NCBI RefSeq assembly: GCF_018128905.1
Contig: NZ_CP063808.1
Location: forward strand, 6,262,001 to 6,326,000
Reading direction: 5' to 3'
Length of the DNA stretch: 64,000 bases
Source: Streptomyces sp. A2-16
GTDB taxonomy: Bacteria > Actinomycetota > Actinomycetes > Streptomycetales > Streptomycetaceae
Part shown: one piece after another, positions 29,347 to 38,701 of the stretch
Numbering within the stretch: position 1 is the stretch's first letter
Layout of the letters: every line of letters begins with the position of its first letter
Translations under genes and position numbers: made by a program
The notes under the pieces: model-generated
Databases searched by the model: none
Told to the model about the DNA's origin: nothing
What the model saw: the letters and a program-made list of their open reading frames with translations, nothing else

Positions 29347-30192
29347 CTAAGGGCGGTCCGTCAGGTCCACGTCGGCGTACAGCTGGTCGTGGTCCGAGAC
29401 CGGGGTCGGGTGCACGCGGTGGCTGCGGGCGGTCACGTCGCGCAGGAAGACGTAGTCGAACTTGCTCTGCCAGTCGGTGGTCGGCGCGCAGGTTCCGGCC
29501 CCCGAGGGACGGCATCCGGGGTCCGCGTCCGCGGCCAGTTTCCACATCGGGGTGAGTTCGGAGGCGTAGGGCACCGCGTTGAAGTCGCCGATGACGATCG
29601 CGCGGTCGTGCCGGGCGACCTCCGCGGCGAGGACGCCGACCTGCTCGGCCCGGACCGCCTCCTGACGTCGTTCGGCGAGGTGGGTGTTGAAGACCCGTAC
29701 CCGGCGGCCGTCCACCGTGGTGGTGACCGCCATGTACCCGCGGTCCTCGGAACCGCCGTCGGGATACTCCTCGGTGACGACGTCGGCCATCGGGGCCGCC
29801 GAGAGGATCGCCTCGCCGTAGCCGCCCGGGTTCCACGGTGCTCCCCCGCAACGGCCCCAGCTCTGCAGAACCGGCCCGTACTCGACGTGGTAGACGAGCC
29901 CGTGCAGGTTCTCCAGATAGTCCCGGATCTTCTCGACGTCACCCACGCACGCTTCCTGCACACCGACGACCTGGGGCGCGAACTCGGCGATCGCCGCCGC
30001 CCGGTCGTCGTTGCCCGTCTCGCAGGGGTTGCAGAGGTTCCACGTCATGACCCGGTTCGGCACGACGTCCCTGACGGGCTTGACGGGCGCGGACCCGGCA
30101 TCGAGGGCACCGCTCGGTGCACTGGGACCGGAGAGCACCATCCAGGCCAAGACCATGGCACCCACGAGCAACCATGTGCCCTTTCCGAGCAC
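29347..30192 (-). CDS. Secreted or anchored endonuclease/exonuclease/phosphatase-family protein
   Basis: A 281-aa protein with an N-terminal hydrophobic span (TWLLVGAMVLAWMVLSG) and an EEP fold: MTWNLCN, the catalytic Glu in VVGVQEACVGDVEKI, VFNTHLAERR, VIGDFNAVPYASEL and the final DHD of PVSDHDQLYADVDL. These are the metal and phosphate-binding elements of DNase I/sphingomyelinase-type enzymes. The extracellular location points to nuclease or phospholipase-like activity; the substrate is unknown. GTG 30192 is preceded by GAGGCAAGG. Confidence 0.85.
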   Translation of the reverse strand: MLGKGTWLLVGAMVLAWMVLSGPSAPSGALDAGSAPVKPVRDVVPNRVMTWNLCNPCETGNDDRAAAIAEFAPQVVGVQEACVGDVEKIRDYLENLHGLVYHVEYGPVLQSWGRCGGAPWNPGGYGEAILSAAPMADVVTEEYPDGGSEDRGYMAVTTTVDGRRVRVFNTHLAERRQEAVRAEQVGVLAAEVARHDRAIVIGDFNAVPYASELTPMWKLAADADPGCRPSGAGTCAPTTDWQSKFDYVFLRDVTARSHRVHPTPVSDHDQLYADVDLTDRP

Positions 30193-30255
30193 CCTTGCCT
30201 CCTCGACGTGGATCCGCAGGGCGACACCTCTGTGAACGATGTTATGGGACCCGGC

Positions 30256-33195
30256 TCACTCCTCGTCGCGCAACCTTGCCGCCAGGGAGGTCAGGGTCTC
30301 GGTCTCCTCGGTGTGGCCCGTGGCGGTCAGGTGGGCGACCGCCGCGTCGAGGCGGGTCAGGGCGGGGGCGGTGCGCTTCAGGTAGAGGCCCTCCACGGCA
30401 CCCGCGAGGCGGACGCACTCGGCCCACTCTCCGGCCCGGTCGTCCTCCGGCCCGGGCTCGCCGAGCAGGGCGAGGGCCTTCTCCAGGGCGGCCAGGGCGT
30501 CCTCGTACGCGCCGGCGTAGGCGCTGACCCGCCCGTGTTCGTAGGCCAGGGCGCTGTCCAGGGAGCGGCCGCGGGCCTCGTACCCGGCGGCCCGGGCCTC
30601 GTCGGCGACACGGCCGGCGTCGGCGAGGAAGGCGCGGGCGTCGGCCAGACCTTCGGCGCCCTGCTGCTGGGCCTGGAGACGGCCGAGTTCGCGCAGGCAG
30701 TTGCTGAGCAGTTCGTAGCGCGGGTCCCGGGCATGGGCGGCGATCGCCTGGTCCGCGGCGTCCCGGGCCCGGCCGAACTCGCCGGATTCACCGAGGAGTA
30801 CGGCCGTCTCCGCGGCGATCATGGCGTGGCTGCCCGGGTCGTCGTCCCAGCCGGCCGACTCGGCCGCGAGGGCGGCGAACTCCGCCGTGGCGGCCTTGAG
30901 GTCCTCCCCCGCGCGCAGTGCGCGGGCCCGGGTCAGGCGCAGTTGGGCGGCGAGCCGGTCGTCCAGCTCGCCGGAGGTGACGTCCGGCTCGGCCAGCAGG
31001 GAGTCGAGCAGGGCGATGCAGTCCTCGACGCGGTCCAGGTCGAGGCTGAGCTGGGCGGCGTTGCTGTAGGTGCAGAACGCGTCGATCCGGTTGCCGCGGC
31101 GAAGGTCGGTCTCCGCCGAGCGTGTCAGGTGACGCAGTGCCTCCTCGGGCCGGCCCAGGTGCATGCATGCCTCGGCGAGATCGCCGTGCAGGCGGGTGGT
31201 GTCCATGGTGTCGGCCGGCCAGTCGGCGGCCAGGCGCAGGGCTTCGGTGAGGTCCGCGTGCGCGGCCTGCGGTTCCCGGAGGGCCAGCTGGAGACGGCCG
31301 CGCAGCCCGAGGGTGCGGGGCAGGTGCCAGGCCGGGCCGTGCGCCTTCAGCCGGTCGAGCAGGGCGTCGATCTCGGTGACCGCGGCGGCCAGGTCCCCGG
31401 AGATGGCGTGCGTGCTGGCCCGCAGCATCAGGGCGCCGGAGATCTGTCCCGGCAGGTCGTGCCGGGTGGCGAACGTCTGCAGCAGGTCCGCCTCGGCGAA
31501 CACCGGTGCCACGTGCTCCTCGCTCGGCGTCGTCTGCAGGCGCAGGGCGAGCGCGGTCGCCCGCAGCCGCAGCAGGCGGGCCTCCTGGTAGGGGGCGAGG
31601 CCGGTCGTCTCCTCGTGCAGCCGGACCACGGACGCGTGGACGGCGGTCAGCGCGGCGGCCTTCGCCTCGGCCGCGTCCGCTTCCTCTTCCTCGCCGGGGA
31701 TCTGGGCGCCGGCGAGCAGGGCGCAGGCGCGGGCGAACGCCGCGTGGCCGGGCTCCGCGGCGTCCTCGTACAGGGCCGCGGCCTCCTCGTGGAGCGCGGT
31801 GGCCTCGGCGAAGTCGTCCTTGTTGCCCGCCCGGTTCGCCTCGTCGGCCAGCAGGTCCGCGCGCAGCCGGACCAGCGGTCCCACGGCGGGGTCGTCGGGG
31901 TGGGCATAGTCGCGGGCGGCGACGAGCGTGCGCAGCCGGGCGAAGCAGGTCTGGGACTCCGGGTGCCCCTGCTCGTCCAACTCCCTTGCCCGAAGGATGA
32001 GTTCAGGCAGGGTGTCGGGAACAGCGGTAGTCGTGCGGGAGGCGGGCGCGGCGACCGGGGCGGCCGGGGCCACGTCGTCGAGGCTGCGGGTGCGCAGGGT
32101 CAGTTCCAGCGCGTCGAGGAGGGGTGCGCGGTCGAGGCGGGTCCTGCGGCGGTCGATGTGGGTCGAGGTTCCGTTGCGGGCGTCGAAGCGGGCGGCCAGG
32201 TCGTCCGCGCGGCCCCGCACCTCGGCGCGCAGCGCGGCCACCGTCCAGGTGCGTCCGGCGTATCCGGCGGTGGGCAGCTCTCCGTGGCCGAGGTGCTCGA
32301 CGCGCTGGAGGAGGACCTCGACACCGGTGAGGAAGTCGAGCTGGTCCAGCGGCGAGTCGACCTCCTCGAAAAGGTTCCGGTTCTCGGCGAGCAGTTCCAG
32401 GCCGCGGGCCTCGTTGCCGGTGAGCGCGCAGAACTCCAGGTGCCGGCCGACCTCCCCGGACATCGAGGGGTTGCGGCGGCAGGCGCGGTAGCCGGCGAGG
32501 TGCAGTTCGCGCGCCCGGTCGGCGTGCTGGGTGCGCAGCAGGGGCAGCAGCGCGTACGACAGGGAGCGGGCCGGCTCCTCCTGGCAGGACTCCTTGCCGT
32601 TCAGGACGGGCTCCCAGGTGCGCAGGGCCCGCTCGTCGTCACCCGCCGCGAGGTGGAACAGGGCGCGCTCGCAGATCTCGCAGGCCTCGCAGTCGCTGAG
32701 CCGGGTGCGGGTGCGGCCCGCCCACAGCTCGTAGGCGAGGGCGGTGTCCTCGCCGACGTGGGCGGCGAGCTGGTACGCCTGTCCGTAGTAGGGCTGGAGG
32801 CCGAGGCCGGCCTTCTCGTAACGGTCGCGCATCTCCGTCAGCCACTGGCGCAGACTGGCCAGCGGTATCTCGGGGAGCTGGCGCAGGGCGTGGCCCACCC
32901 ACTTGAACCGCCAGAACAGCATGTGGCGCAGGCGCTCGTCGAAGACGTCGGGCTGCTCGTCGAAGAGGGTCAGCAGCCGGGCGAAGACGACGGGCGACTT
33001 CCGGGGCTCGGAGCCGTAGGTGTACGCCTCCTGGAGTTCGAGGAGGGCGTGGACGAGCGGGACGGGCTCCTCGAACTGCTCGGCGGCGTCGACGAGTTCC
33101 TCGGCGGTGACCGTGCGGGTACGGCCGTAGGGACGCTCGTCGTTGTCCTGGAGCGCCTGGTACAACTCGTCGGTGGTCTGGATGGCGGTGGGCAT
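30256..33195 (-). CDS. Large tetratricopeptide-repeat protein paired with Hsp90
   Basis: A 979-aa all-helical soluble protein made of TPR-like repeats over most of its length (for example DLAEACMHLGRPEEALRHLT, AYAGAYEDALAALEKALALL). A CEACEIC cysteine cluster lies at about residues 166-172. ATG 33195 is 2 bases from the Hsp90-family stop, so the two proteins are almost surely coexpressed. TPR proteins often bind Hsp90, and this one could act as a cochaperone or client-recruitment scaffold. No catalytic domain is seen. Confidence 0.8.
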   Translation of the reverse strand: MPTAIQTTDELYQALQDNDERPYGRTRTVTAEELVDAAEQFEEPVPLVHALLELQEAYTYGSEPRKSPVVFARLLTLFDEQPDVFDERLRHMLFWRFKWVGHALRQLPEIPLASLRQWLTEMRDRYEKAGLGLQPYYGQAYQLAAHVGEDTALAYELWAGRTRTRLSDCEACEICERALFHLAAGDDERALRTWEPVLNGKESCQEEPARSLSYALLPLLRTQHADRARELHLAGYRACRRNPSMSGEVGRHLEFCALTGNEARGLELLAENRNLFEEVDSPLDQLDFLTGVEVLLQRVEHLGHGELPTAGYAGRTWTVAALRAEVRGRADDLAARFDARNGTSTHIDRRRTRLDRAPLLDALELTLRTRSLDDVAPAAPVAAPASRTTTAVPDTLPELILRARELDEQGHPESQTCFARLRTLVAARDYAHPDDPAVGPLVRLRADLLADEANRAGNKDDFAEATALHEEAAALYEDAAEPGHAAFARACALLAGAQIPGEEEEADAAEAKAAALTAVHASVVRLHEETTGLAPYQEARLLRLRATALALRLQTTPSEEHVAPVFAEADLLQTFATRHDLPGQISGALMLRASTHAISGDLAAAVTEIDALLDRLKAHGPAWHLPRTLGLRGRLQLALREPQAAHADLTEALRLAADWPADTMDTTRLHGDLAEACMHLGRPEEALRHLTRSAETDLRRGNRIDAFCTYSNAAQLSLDLDRVEDCIALLDSLLAEPDVTSGELDDRLAAQLRLTRARALRAGEDLKAATAEFAALAAESAGWDDDPGSHAMIAAETAVLLGESGEFGRARDAADQAIAAHARDPRYELLSNCLRELGRLQAQQQGAEGLADARAFLADAGRVADEARAAGYEARGRSLDSALAYEHGRVSAYAGAYEDALAALEKALALLGEPGPEDDRAGEWAECVRLAGAVEGLYLKRTAPALTRLDAAVAHLTATGHTEETETLTSLAARLRDEE

Positions 33196-33197
33196 CG

Positions 33198-35054
33198 TCA
33201 GCTGTCCTTGCGGAGGGCGTGGGCGAGGAGGTCGAGGAAGGAGCGGTTGATGAGGCTCGACTCGGCGGGCCTGAGCGGGCGCCGGGACAACATCGCGGCC
33301 TGCCCGTAGAGGGCTTCGGCGCTGGTGCGGGCCAGCTCGGGTTCGTCGATGGTGACGGCGGTGCGCACCAGCGGGTTGAGCTGGTTGAGGATCAGCTGGG
33401 CCCGTGGCGCCTCCTGGCGCAGGGCGCCGAGGATGTCGCCCCACACGCCGCCCTGCTGCTCGCGGGCGAGCTGGGAGCGGGTGCGTTCGTGCCGGGCCTC
33501 GCGGCTGTCGAGGAGGAGGGCCGGGGCCGAGGCGGGCTGGAAGGTGCGCAGCGCGACATCGCAGTCGAAGACGGCGAGCGCGTCGCGGGCCTGGGCGAGA
33601 TAGGCCGCGGCGGCCAGCTCGGTCTCCCGGTCGACGGGGTCGAGGTGGGCGGTGAGGGTGGCCGGGTCGAGGTCGGCGACGCTCACCTCGGGCCTGACCT
33701 CGGGCAGCCGGTGGACCAGTGCGCGGTCGTAGGTGTAGCCGCCGTTGACGACGCCGAGGCCGGCGGCCGAGGCGATCGCCGCCACCTGGCGGAACTCCTC
33801 CACGCTCGACGTGACGAGCACCGTGCGGTGCGTGCGCGCGAACTCGTCGAGGGTGGCGTGTCCGTCGGTGGTCTCGAACGGCAGCCAGGGCAGCAGCATC
33901 CGCATGATCTCGTCGTCGTGCACCGCGAGGGACTTCACGGCCAGGTGGTGCGCCTGGAGGAAGCGCCCGAGCAGCTCGGGGTCGCTCGCGGCGGCCTTGG
34001 CGATCCACGCGCGCAGGTGCTCGGCGAGGGCGTCGCGCACGGCGGCGAGGGTGTCGTCCTCGTACAGGGACTCGCGGGACGCCGTCGGGCGCAGGCTCTC
34101 GGCGTCGACGACGCAGCGGACGAAGAACGCCCAGTCGGGCAGGATCTCCTCGGCCTGCTCGGACAGCAGCATGCCCTTGACGTGCACCCGGTGGCCGTGA
34201 CGGCGCCCGGCGGGCACCGCCTCCGGCAGCACGCACGCGATGCCCTTCAGGCCCACGGCCGGCAGGTCCAGCTCGATGGTGTCCAGCGGAGTGAACCCGA
34301 AGACCTCCTCGCCGTACGCGGCCAGGGCGCGGGAGCGGGCTCCGGGGGTGGGGTACGTGCGGGCCCAGGGTGCCGGCTCGGGGTTCACGGGCCCGCCGGT
34401 GGCGCCCTTGCCTCCGGTGCCGTCGTCGAAGGTCACCGGGTGACGCAGCAGGGAGCCGAAGTGCCGGGCCAGCGCGTGCACCTGTGCGGGACGGGTCCAC
34501 TCGCCCGCGTCGGCGCGGGGCGTGAGGGTGACGGTGGTACCGGGCCGGGAGCGGGCGGAGGCGGGCAGGGTGCGCACGGTGTAGCTGCCGTCGCCGCGGC
34601 CGCGCCACTCCACCGCGGGGGCGTCGGGAACGCGGGCGGAGCGGCTCAGGACGTGGATCTCGTCCGCGACCAGGAAGCAGGAGAGCAGGCCGATGCCGAA
34701 CTGGCCGATGAAGTCGGCGCGTTGGTCGGCGATCTGCTCCGCACGCTTGCTGCTGCGGCCGATCGTGGCGAGGAAGGTGTGCACGTCGGCCTCGGTGAGA
34801 CCGACGCCGTCGTCCTCGACGCGCACCACGGAGCCGTCGGCGTACAGGCGGATGCCGAACGCGTCGGCGGGGGCGCCCTGTTCGAGGCCGTGCCGGGCGG
34901 TCAGCGCGTCCACCGCGTTCTGCAGGAGCTCGCGCAGGTAGACGCGGGGGCTGGAGTAGAGGTGGTGGGAGAGGAGATCGACCAGGCCGCGCAGGTCCAC
35001 CTGGAAGGTGCGGTCGGCGGCGGCCGGGCTCGAAGGGGTGTGGGGCAGAGTCAT
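33198..35054 (-). CDS. Hsp90/HtpG-family chaperone, divergent paralogue
   Basis: A 618-aa protein with an intact GHKL ATPase domain: LRELLQNAVDA (N-box), VEDDGVGL (G1) and GQFGIGLLSCF (G2), then ATP-lid and threonine elements (PGTTVTLTPR). The middle domain keeps the Hsp90 arrangement (GVKGI-like VGLKGIACVLPEA, VHVKGMLLSEQAEEILPDWA, and FVRCVVDAESLRPTASRESL). The C-terminal third is unlike standard HtpG and may bind the TPR partner. ATG 35054 was chosen at the family start. It probably heads a two-gene operon with the TPR gene. Confidence 0.9.
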   Translation of the reverse strand: MTLPHTPSSPAAADRTFQVDLRGLVDLLSHHLYSSPRVYLRELLQNAVDALTARHGLEQGAPADAFGIRLYADGSVVRVEDDGVGLTEADVHTFLATIGRSSKRAEQIADQRADFIGQFGIGLLSCFLVADEIHVLSRSARVPDAPAVEWRGRGDGSYTVRTLPASARSRPGTTVTLTPRADAGEWTRPAQVHALARHFGSLLRHPVTFDDGTGGKGATGGPVNPEPAPWARTYPTPGARSRALAAYGEEVFGFTPLDTIELDLPAVGLKGIACVLPEAVPAGRRHGHRVHVKGMLLSEQAEEILPDWAFFVRCVVDAESLRPTASRESLYEDDTLAAVRDALAEHLRAWIAKAAASDPELLGRFLQAHHLAVKSLAVHDDEIMRMLLPWLPFETTDGHATLDEFARTHRTVLVTSSVEEFRQVAAIASAAGLGVVNGGYTYDRALVHRLPEVRPEVSVADLDPATLTAHLDPVDRETELAAAAYLAQARDALAVFDCDVALRTFQPASAPALLLDSREARHERTRSQLAREQQGGVWGDILGALRQEAPRAQLILNQLNPLVRTAVTIDEPELARTSAEALYGQAAMLSRRPLRPAESSLINRSFLDLLAHALRKDS

Positions 35055-35133
35055 CGGGCAGTCCGGAGAGAAGGGAACGGCGGGCGTGGGCGATGGTCCG
35101 GCCGGGACGGGCGCGGACCGTGCGGCCTTCGGC

Positions 35134-36114
35134 TCAGAAGGCCTTGCGGAAGCGTGCGTAGGCTTTCTGGGGGTCCGCCATGAAGGTCCACGGCCACTCG
35201 GTGAAGACACCCTCCAGTTCGCGGAAGACGTTGGAGGCCGTGCTGCTGCCCGCCAGTGAAAGGGCCATGGCGAAGATGTTGTAGTCGCCCTGCCAGCCCA
35301 GACGGCGTTCGTACGAGTGGTGCAGGATGCTGCGCTCCGCGGCCTCCCTCAGCTCGGTCCGGGTCCGCGGGTCCTGCAGGCAGTCACGGTCGTCGGACTC
35401 CACCCACTCCTCGATGTGGGCCATGGCGATCACGCATCCGAGGCGGTGCCCGTCGGGCGCGGCGGCGAAGGCCTTGCGGGCGAACTCCAGGGCCTGGCCC
35501 GGTTCGCCGCCCCAGCGGGGCTGCAGCTGGGACACCCACTCGATGTGGGTCTCCAGGTCCAGGGGGTCGCGCCGCAGGGCCGCGTCGCGCCGGATCTCGT
35601 TGACGGCGGCGCCCAGCGACATGCCGCGCCCGGAGGTGAGCAGCCGCCGCCACGGGGTGATCCACTCCGGTCGCAGCTCGGCGGCCTCCAGGAGCTGTTC
35701 CTCGGCGATCTGGAGTCGGTCGTGGAAGGTCCGCCACTGCTCCTGCGTGACGTTCGCGGCTCGTGCGGAGGTGCGCGCCTCCCAGCCCCAGCTGATGTGA
35801 CGGGTCCCGGATATCAGCAGGGCGGTCGCCCGGTGCTCCTTGTCCTCCTCGACGGCCCGGCCGATCCAGTCCTGCAGGCCGTCCAGCTCGGCGAGTTGGC
35901 CGAGGACCTCGTGGTCTCGGCCGAGGTCGAAGGGTGGCAGGGCCGCCTTGACGGCCTCCCAGTCACCGGCGTCGGCCGCCTCCACCAGCGCGAGCACCCG
36001 GGTGTCCCCGAGGGCACGCAGCGGGTACGTCCCGTTCTTCTGCCTGCGCGGGACGGGCAGGGCGTACGGATCCGCCGGTCTCTCCGCATCCCTGCCGAAC
36101 AGCTTGCCGAACAT
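35134..36114 (-). CDS. Uncharacterised helical protein (326 aa) upstream of the Hsp90-TPR pair
   Basis: Starts MFGKLFGRDAERPADPYALP with GGGGAGGA before ATG 36114. The body is helical and Trp-rich (RHISWGWEARTSARA, EQWRTFHDRLQIAEEQLLEA, ELRPEWITPWRRLLTSGRGM), similar to TPR-like actinobacterial proteins sometimes labelled DUF4034. No enzyme motif is visible. It lies 79 bases upstream of the Hsp90-family gene in the same direction, so it may belong to the same functional module. Confidence 0.65.
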   Translation of the reverse strand: MFGKLFGRDAERPADPYALPVPRRQKNGTYPLRALGDTRVLALVEAADAGDWEAVKAALPPFDLGRDHEVLGQLAELDGLQDWIGRAVEEDKEHRATALLISGTRHISWGWEARTSARAANVTQEQWRTFHDRLQIAEEQLLEAAELRPEWITPWRRLLTSGRGMSLGAAVNEIRRDAALRRDPLDLETHIEWVSQLQPRWGGEPGQALEFARKAFAAAPDGHRLGCVIAMAHIEEWVESDDRDCLQDPRTRTELREAAERSILHHSYERRLGWQGDYNIFAMALSLAGSSTASNVFRELEGVFTEWPWTFMADPQKAYARFRKAF

Positions 36115-36413
36115 GCCGCGTCCTCCCCTGGTCCCGCGTGATCGTCCGGTGCAGCATAAGGGGATCCACTGACAGCGCTTCCACCGGGTTTTCACCGCCA
36201 CTCCACCGGTCCGGCACCTCCTCGCCCGTGCGCCCGGCGGGTCGCGAGCAGTCGGCGCGGTTCCCCAACGCCCCGTTCGGTGGGCCGGGGATCGCCGGAC
36301 GCGGTCCGGTGGAGGACGGGTCGTGCCGGCGGCGCGCAGACGGTCTTCCCCAGGTCAGCCGGAACGTCGAGGCGGTCCGGCGCCTTGGGGGCCCCGCCGC
36401 GCGGTGGGCGGGG
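36115..36413. other. Non-coding gap
   Basis: About 300 bases separate the DUF4034-like gene from the gamma-glutamyl hydrolase gene. I see no supported gene, RNA or operator here. The promoter of the upstream minus-strand gene should lie at its low end. Confidence 0.6.
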
Positions 36414-37124
36414 TCAGCGTCCGTCTCGGGCGGCGCGGACCAGGGCGTCGAACAGGCCCTGCTGGGCGGGGTCTTCGTGCGCGGTGTCCTCGGGATGCCA
36501 CTGGACGGCGGTGAACCAGCCGCGGGCGGCGGGGAGTTCGAGGCCTTCCGGTGTGCCGTCGGCGGCCCGGGCGGTGACCGTGAGGCCCTCGCCCGGCCGG
36601 TCCACCCGCTGGTGGTGGTAGCAGGAGGCGTCGGCCTTCTCCGCGCCGGCGGCCCGCTCCAGCAGGCTGCCTCGGCAGATCGTCACCGGGTGCACGAGAT
36701 GGCGGTGGTCGGTGTCCATGTGCTGTTCCAGGGTGCCCCCGAGGGCGACGTTGACGACCTGGAGGCCGCGGCAGATCGCGAGCAGGGGCAGGCCCAGACG
36801 CAGGGCGGCACGGGCGACGTCGAGGTCGAAGGTGTCCTGGAGGTCGTCGACGTCGTACACGTCGGCATGGACGTCGGGTGCGCCGTAGCGGTGCGGGGCG
36901 AGGTCGCCGCCGCCGGGGAGCAGGACACCGTCGAAGCGGGCGAGGCGTTCCTCGGTGCCGTCCTCGGCGGGGTGCATGCTCGCCGGTTCGCCGCCCGCCC
37001 GGTAGACGGCCTCGACGAGGGCGCGCGCGTTGACCTCGGCGGCGTAGCGGAGGGCGGACGTGGTGGCGGAGAAGCGGGCGGGGATCGCGATCAGGGGCCG
37101 CGTGGCCCTGCTCGTACGGTTCAC
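36414..37124 (-). CDS. Class-I glutamine-amidotransferase-like gamma-glutamyl hydrolase (PuuD family)
   Basis: A 236-aa peptidase C26 protein. Elements visible are VLLPGGGDLAPHRYG, the nucleophile Cys in PLLAICRGLQVVNVALGG, the long GTLEQHMDTDHRHLVHPVTI, and the catalytic His in GWFTAVQWHPEDTA. PuuD-type enzymes cleave a gamma-glutamyl amide (for example gamma-glutamyl-GABA) to free glutamate. GTG 37124 overlaps the aldehyde dehydrogenase stop (GTGA), so the two act in sequence: oxidation of a gamma-glutamylated aldehyde, then release of glutamate. Confidence 0.85.
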   Translation of the reverse strand: MNRTSRATRPLIAIPARFSATTSALRYAAEVNARALVEAVYRAGGEPASMHPAEDGTEERLARFDGVLLPGGGDLAPHRYGAPDVHADVYDVDDLQDTFDLDVARAALRLGLPLLAICRGLQVVNVALGGTLEQHMDTDHRHLVHPVTICRGSLLERAAGAEKADASCYHHQRVDRPGEGLTVTARAADGTPEGLELPAARGWFTAVQWHPEDTAHEDPAQQGLFDALVRAARDGR

Positions 37125-38611
37125 AGCTGGATCCAGGTGGTCTTGAGCTCGGTGTACTTCTCCAGGGCGTGCGCGGACTTGTCGCGGCCGTTGCCGGACT
37201 GCTTCATGCCGCCGAAGGGGACGGTCAGGTCGCCCTCCTCGTAGCAGTTGACCCAGACGGTGCCGGCCTTCAGGGCGCGGGAGACCTTGTGGGCGGTGGA
37301 CAGGTCGGAGGTCCACAGGCCGGCGGCGAGGCCGTACTCGGTGGCGTTGGCGAGCCGTACCGCCTCGTCGAGGTCGTCGAAGGTGAGCACGGACAGGACA
37401 GGGCCGAAGATCTCCTCACGGGCCAGCCGCATACCGGGGTCGACCCGGTCGAAGACGGTGGGCCGCAGGAAGCTGCCGCCGGTTTCGGCCTGGGTGCGGC
37501 CGCCGCCGACGCGCAGCCGGGCCCCTTCGTGGACACCGGTGGCGATGTGGTCCTCGACGCGGGCCAGGTGGGCCTCACCGACCAGGGCGCCCATCTCGGT
37601 GGCCGGGTCGAGGGGGTCGCCGACGCGCAGCTCCCGGGCCCGCGCGACGACGGCCTCGGTGACCTGCTCGGCGATCGAGGAGTGCACCAGGAGCCGGGAG
37701 GGGGCGGTGCACATCTCGCCCTGGTTGAAGAAGATGCCCCAGGCGGCGGTGGCCGCCGCCCGCTCCAGGTCGGGGGCGTCGGGAAGGACGATGTTCGGCG
37801 ACTTGCCGCCCAGCTCCAGCCAGACCCGCTTGAGGTTGGAGTCGGCGGAGTAGCGCAGGAAGTGCCGGCCCACCGCGGTGGAGCCGGTGAAGGCGAGGAC
37901 GTCGACGTCGGGGTGCAGTCCCAACGCCCGTCCGGCCACCGGTCCGTCGCCGCTCACCACGTTCAGTACGCCCGGCGGCAGTCCCGCCTCGGTGGCGACG
38001 CGGCCCAGCAGCAGGGCGGACAGGGGTGAGTTCTCGGACGGCTTCAGGACGACCGTGCAGCCGGCCGCCAGCGCCGGGGCCACCTTCCAGCCGGCGAGCG
38101 TGAGCGGGAAGTTCCAGGGCACCACGGCGCCGACGACACCGACCGGCTCCCGGGTGACCAGGGCGAGGGCGTCGGGTGCGGTGTGCGGGGACTCGTCGGT
38201 GAGCTTGTCGGCGAGCTGGCCGTAGAAGCGGAATGTGTTGACGAGGGCGCGCAGTTCGATGCCGTACGCGTCCGTGATGGGCTTGCCCATCTCCAGGGTG
38301 ACCGTCAACGCGAGGTCCTCGCGCCGCTCTTCGAGCAGGTCGGCGATGCGCAGCAGCACGCGGCCGCGCTCGGCGGGGGCCAGACGCGGCCAGGGGCCCG
38401 CGTCGAAGGCCCGTCGGGCGGCGCCGACCGCCGCGTCCACCTCCGCCGCGCCGCCGTCGGCGACCTCGGCCAGTGCCTGGCCGTCGCGGGGCGAGACGAG
38501 GGTGAAGGTCGCTCCTCCGCCGGGGTCGTCGGTCCCGTCGATGTGATGGGCGCCGGACAGGTCCAGGGACTTGGCGCGGCGCAGCCACTCCTCGTGGGTG
38601 ACATCCGGCAT
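37121..38611 (-). CDS. Aldehyde dehydrogenase, PuuC-like
   Basis: A 496-aa NAD(P)-dependent enzyme. The catalytic Glu lies in LELGGKSPNIVLPDA, the nucleophile Cys in FNQGEMCTAPSRLLV, and the cofactor loop in FTGSTAVGRHF and VVPWNFPLTLAGWKVAPAL. Translational coupling to the PuuD-type hydrolase points to a gamma-glutamyl-aminoaldehyde or an amine-derived aldehyde as substrate. GGAGG precedes ATG 38611. A copy of the 16-bp island operator lies 20 bases upstream of the start. Confidence 0.88.
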   Translation of the reverse strand: MPDVTHEEWLRRAKSLDLSGAHHIDGTDDPGGGATFTLVSPRDGQALAEVADGGAAEVDAAVGAARRAFDAGPWPRLAPAERGRVLLRIADLLEERREDLALTVTLEMGKPITDAYGIELRALVNTFRFYGQLADKLTDESPHTAPDALALVTREPVGVVGAVVPWNFPLTLAGWKVAPALAAGCTVVLKPSENSPLSALLLGRVATEAGLPPGVLNVVSGDGPVAGRALGLHPDVDVLAFTGSTAVGRHFLRYSADSNLKRVWLELGGKSPNIVLPDAPDLERAAATAAWGIFFNQGEMCTAPSRLLVHSSIAEQVTEAVVARARELRVGDPLDPATEMGALVGEAHLARVEDHIATGVHEGARLRVGGGRTQAETGGSFLRPTVFDRVDPGMRLAREEIFGPVLSVLTFDDLDEAVRLANATEYGLAAGLWTSDLSTAHKVSRALKAGTVWVNCYEEGDLTVPFGGMKQSGNGRDKSAHALEKYTELKTTWIQL

Positions 38612-38630
38612 GGGAGACCTCCAGGGATAC

Positions 38631-38646
38631 TATTTGGATTCAAACG
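38631..38646. promoter_or_regulatory. Island operator copy 1
   Basis: TATTTGGATTCAAACG lies between the divergent aldehyde dehydrogenase and amidotransferase genes. It matches the consensus CGTTTGGCTTCAAACG at 13 of 16 positions. It is the likely binding site of the TetR regulator at 41141-41797. Confidence 0.6.
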
Positions 38647-38701
38647 ATATGATCGACCCGGCCCGGCCACAAGGGCTCGGCCCCGGAAAGGAGCGCCCGC
38701 C

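Noticed and set aside
29074..33309. A 1411-codon plus-strand open frame opposite the TPR gene
   Set aside because: Long antisense frames are normal in G+C-rich coding DNA. The minus-strand TPR frame has coherent repeats, a proper start and operon context, while the plus-strand product is low-complexity Val/Gly/Gln-rich.
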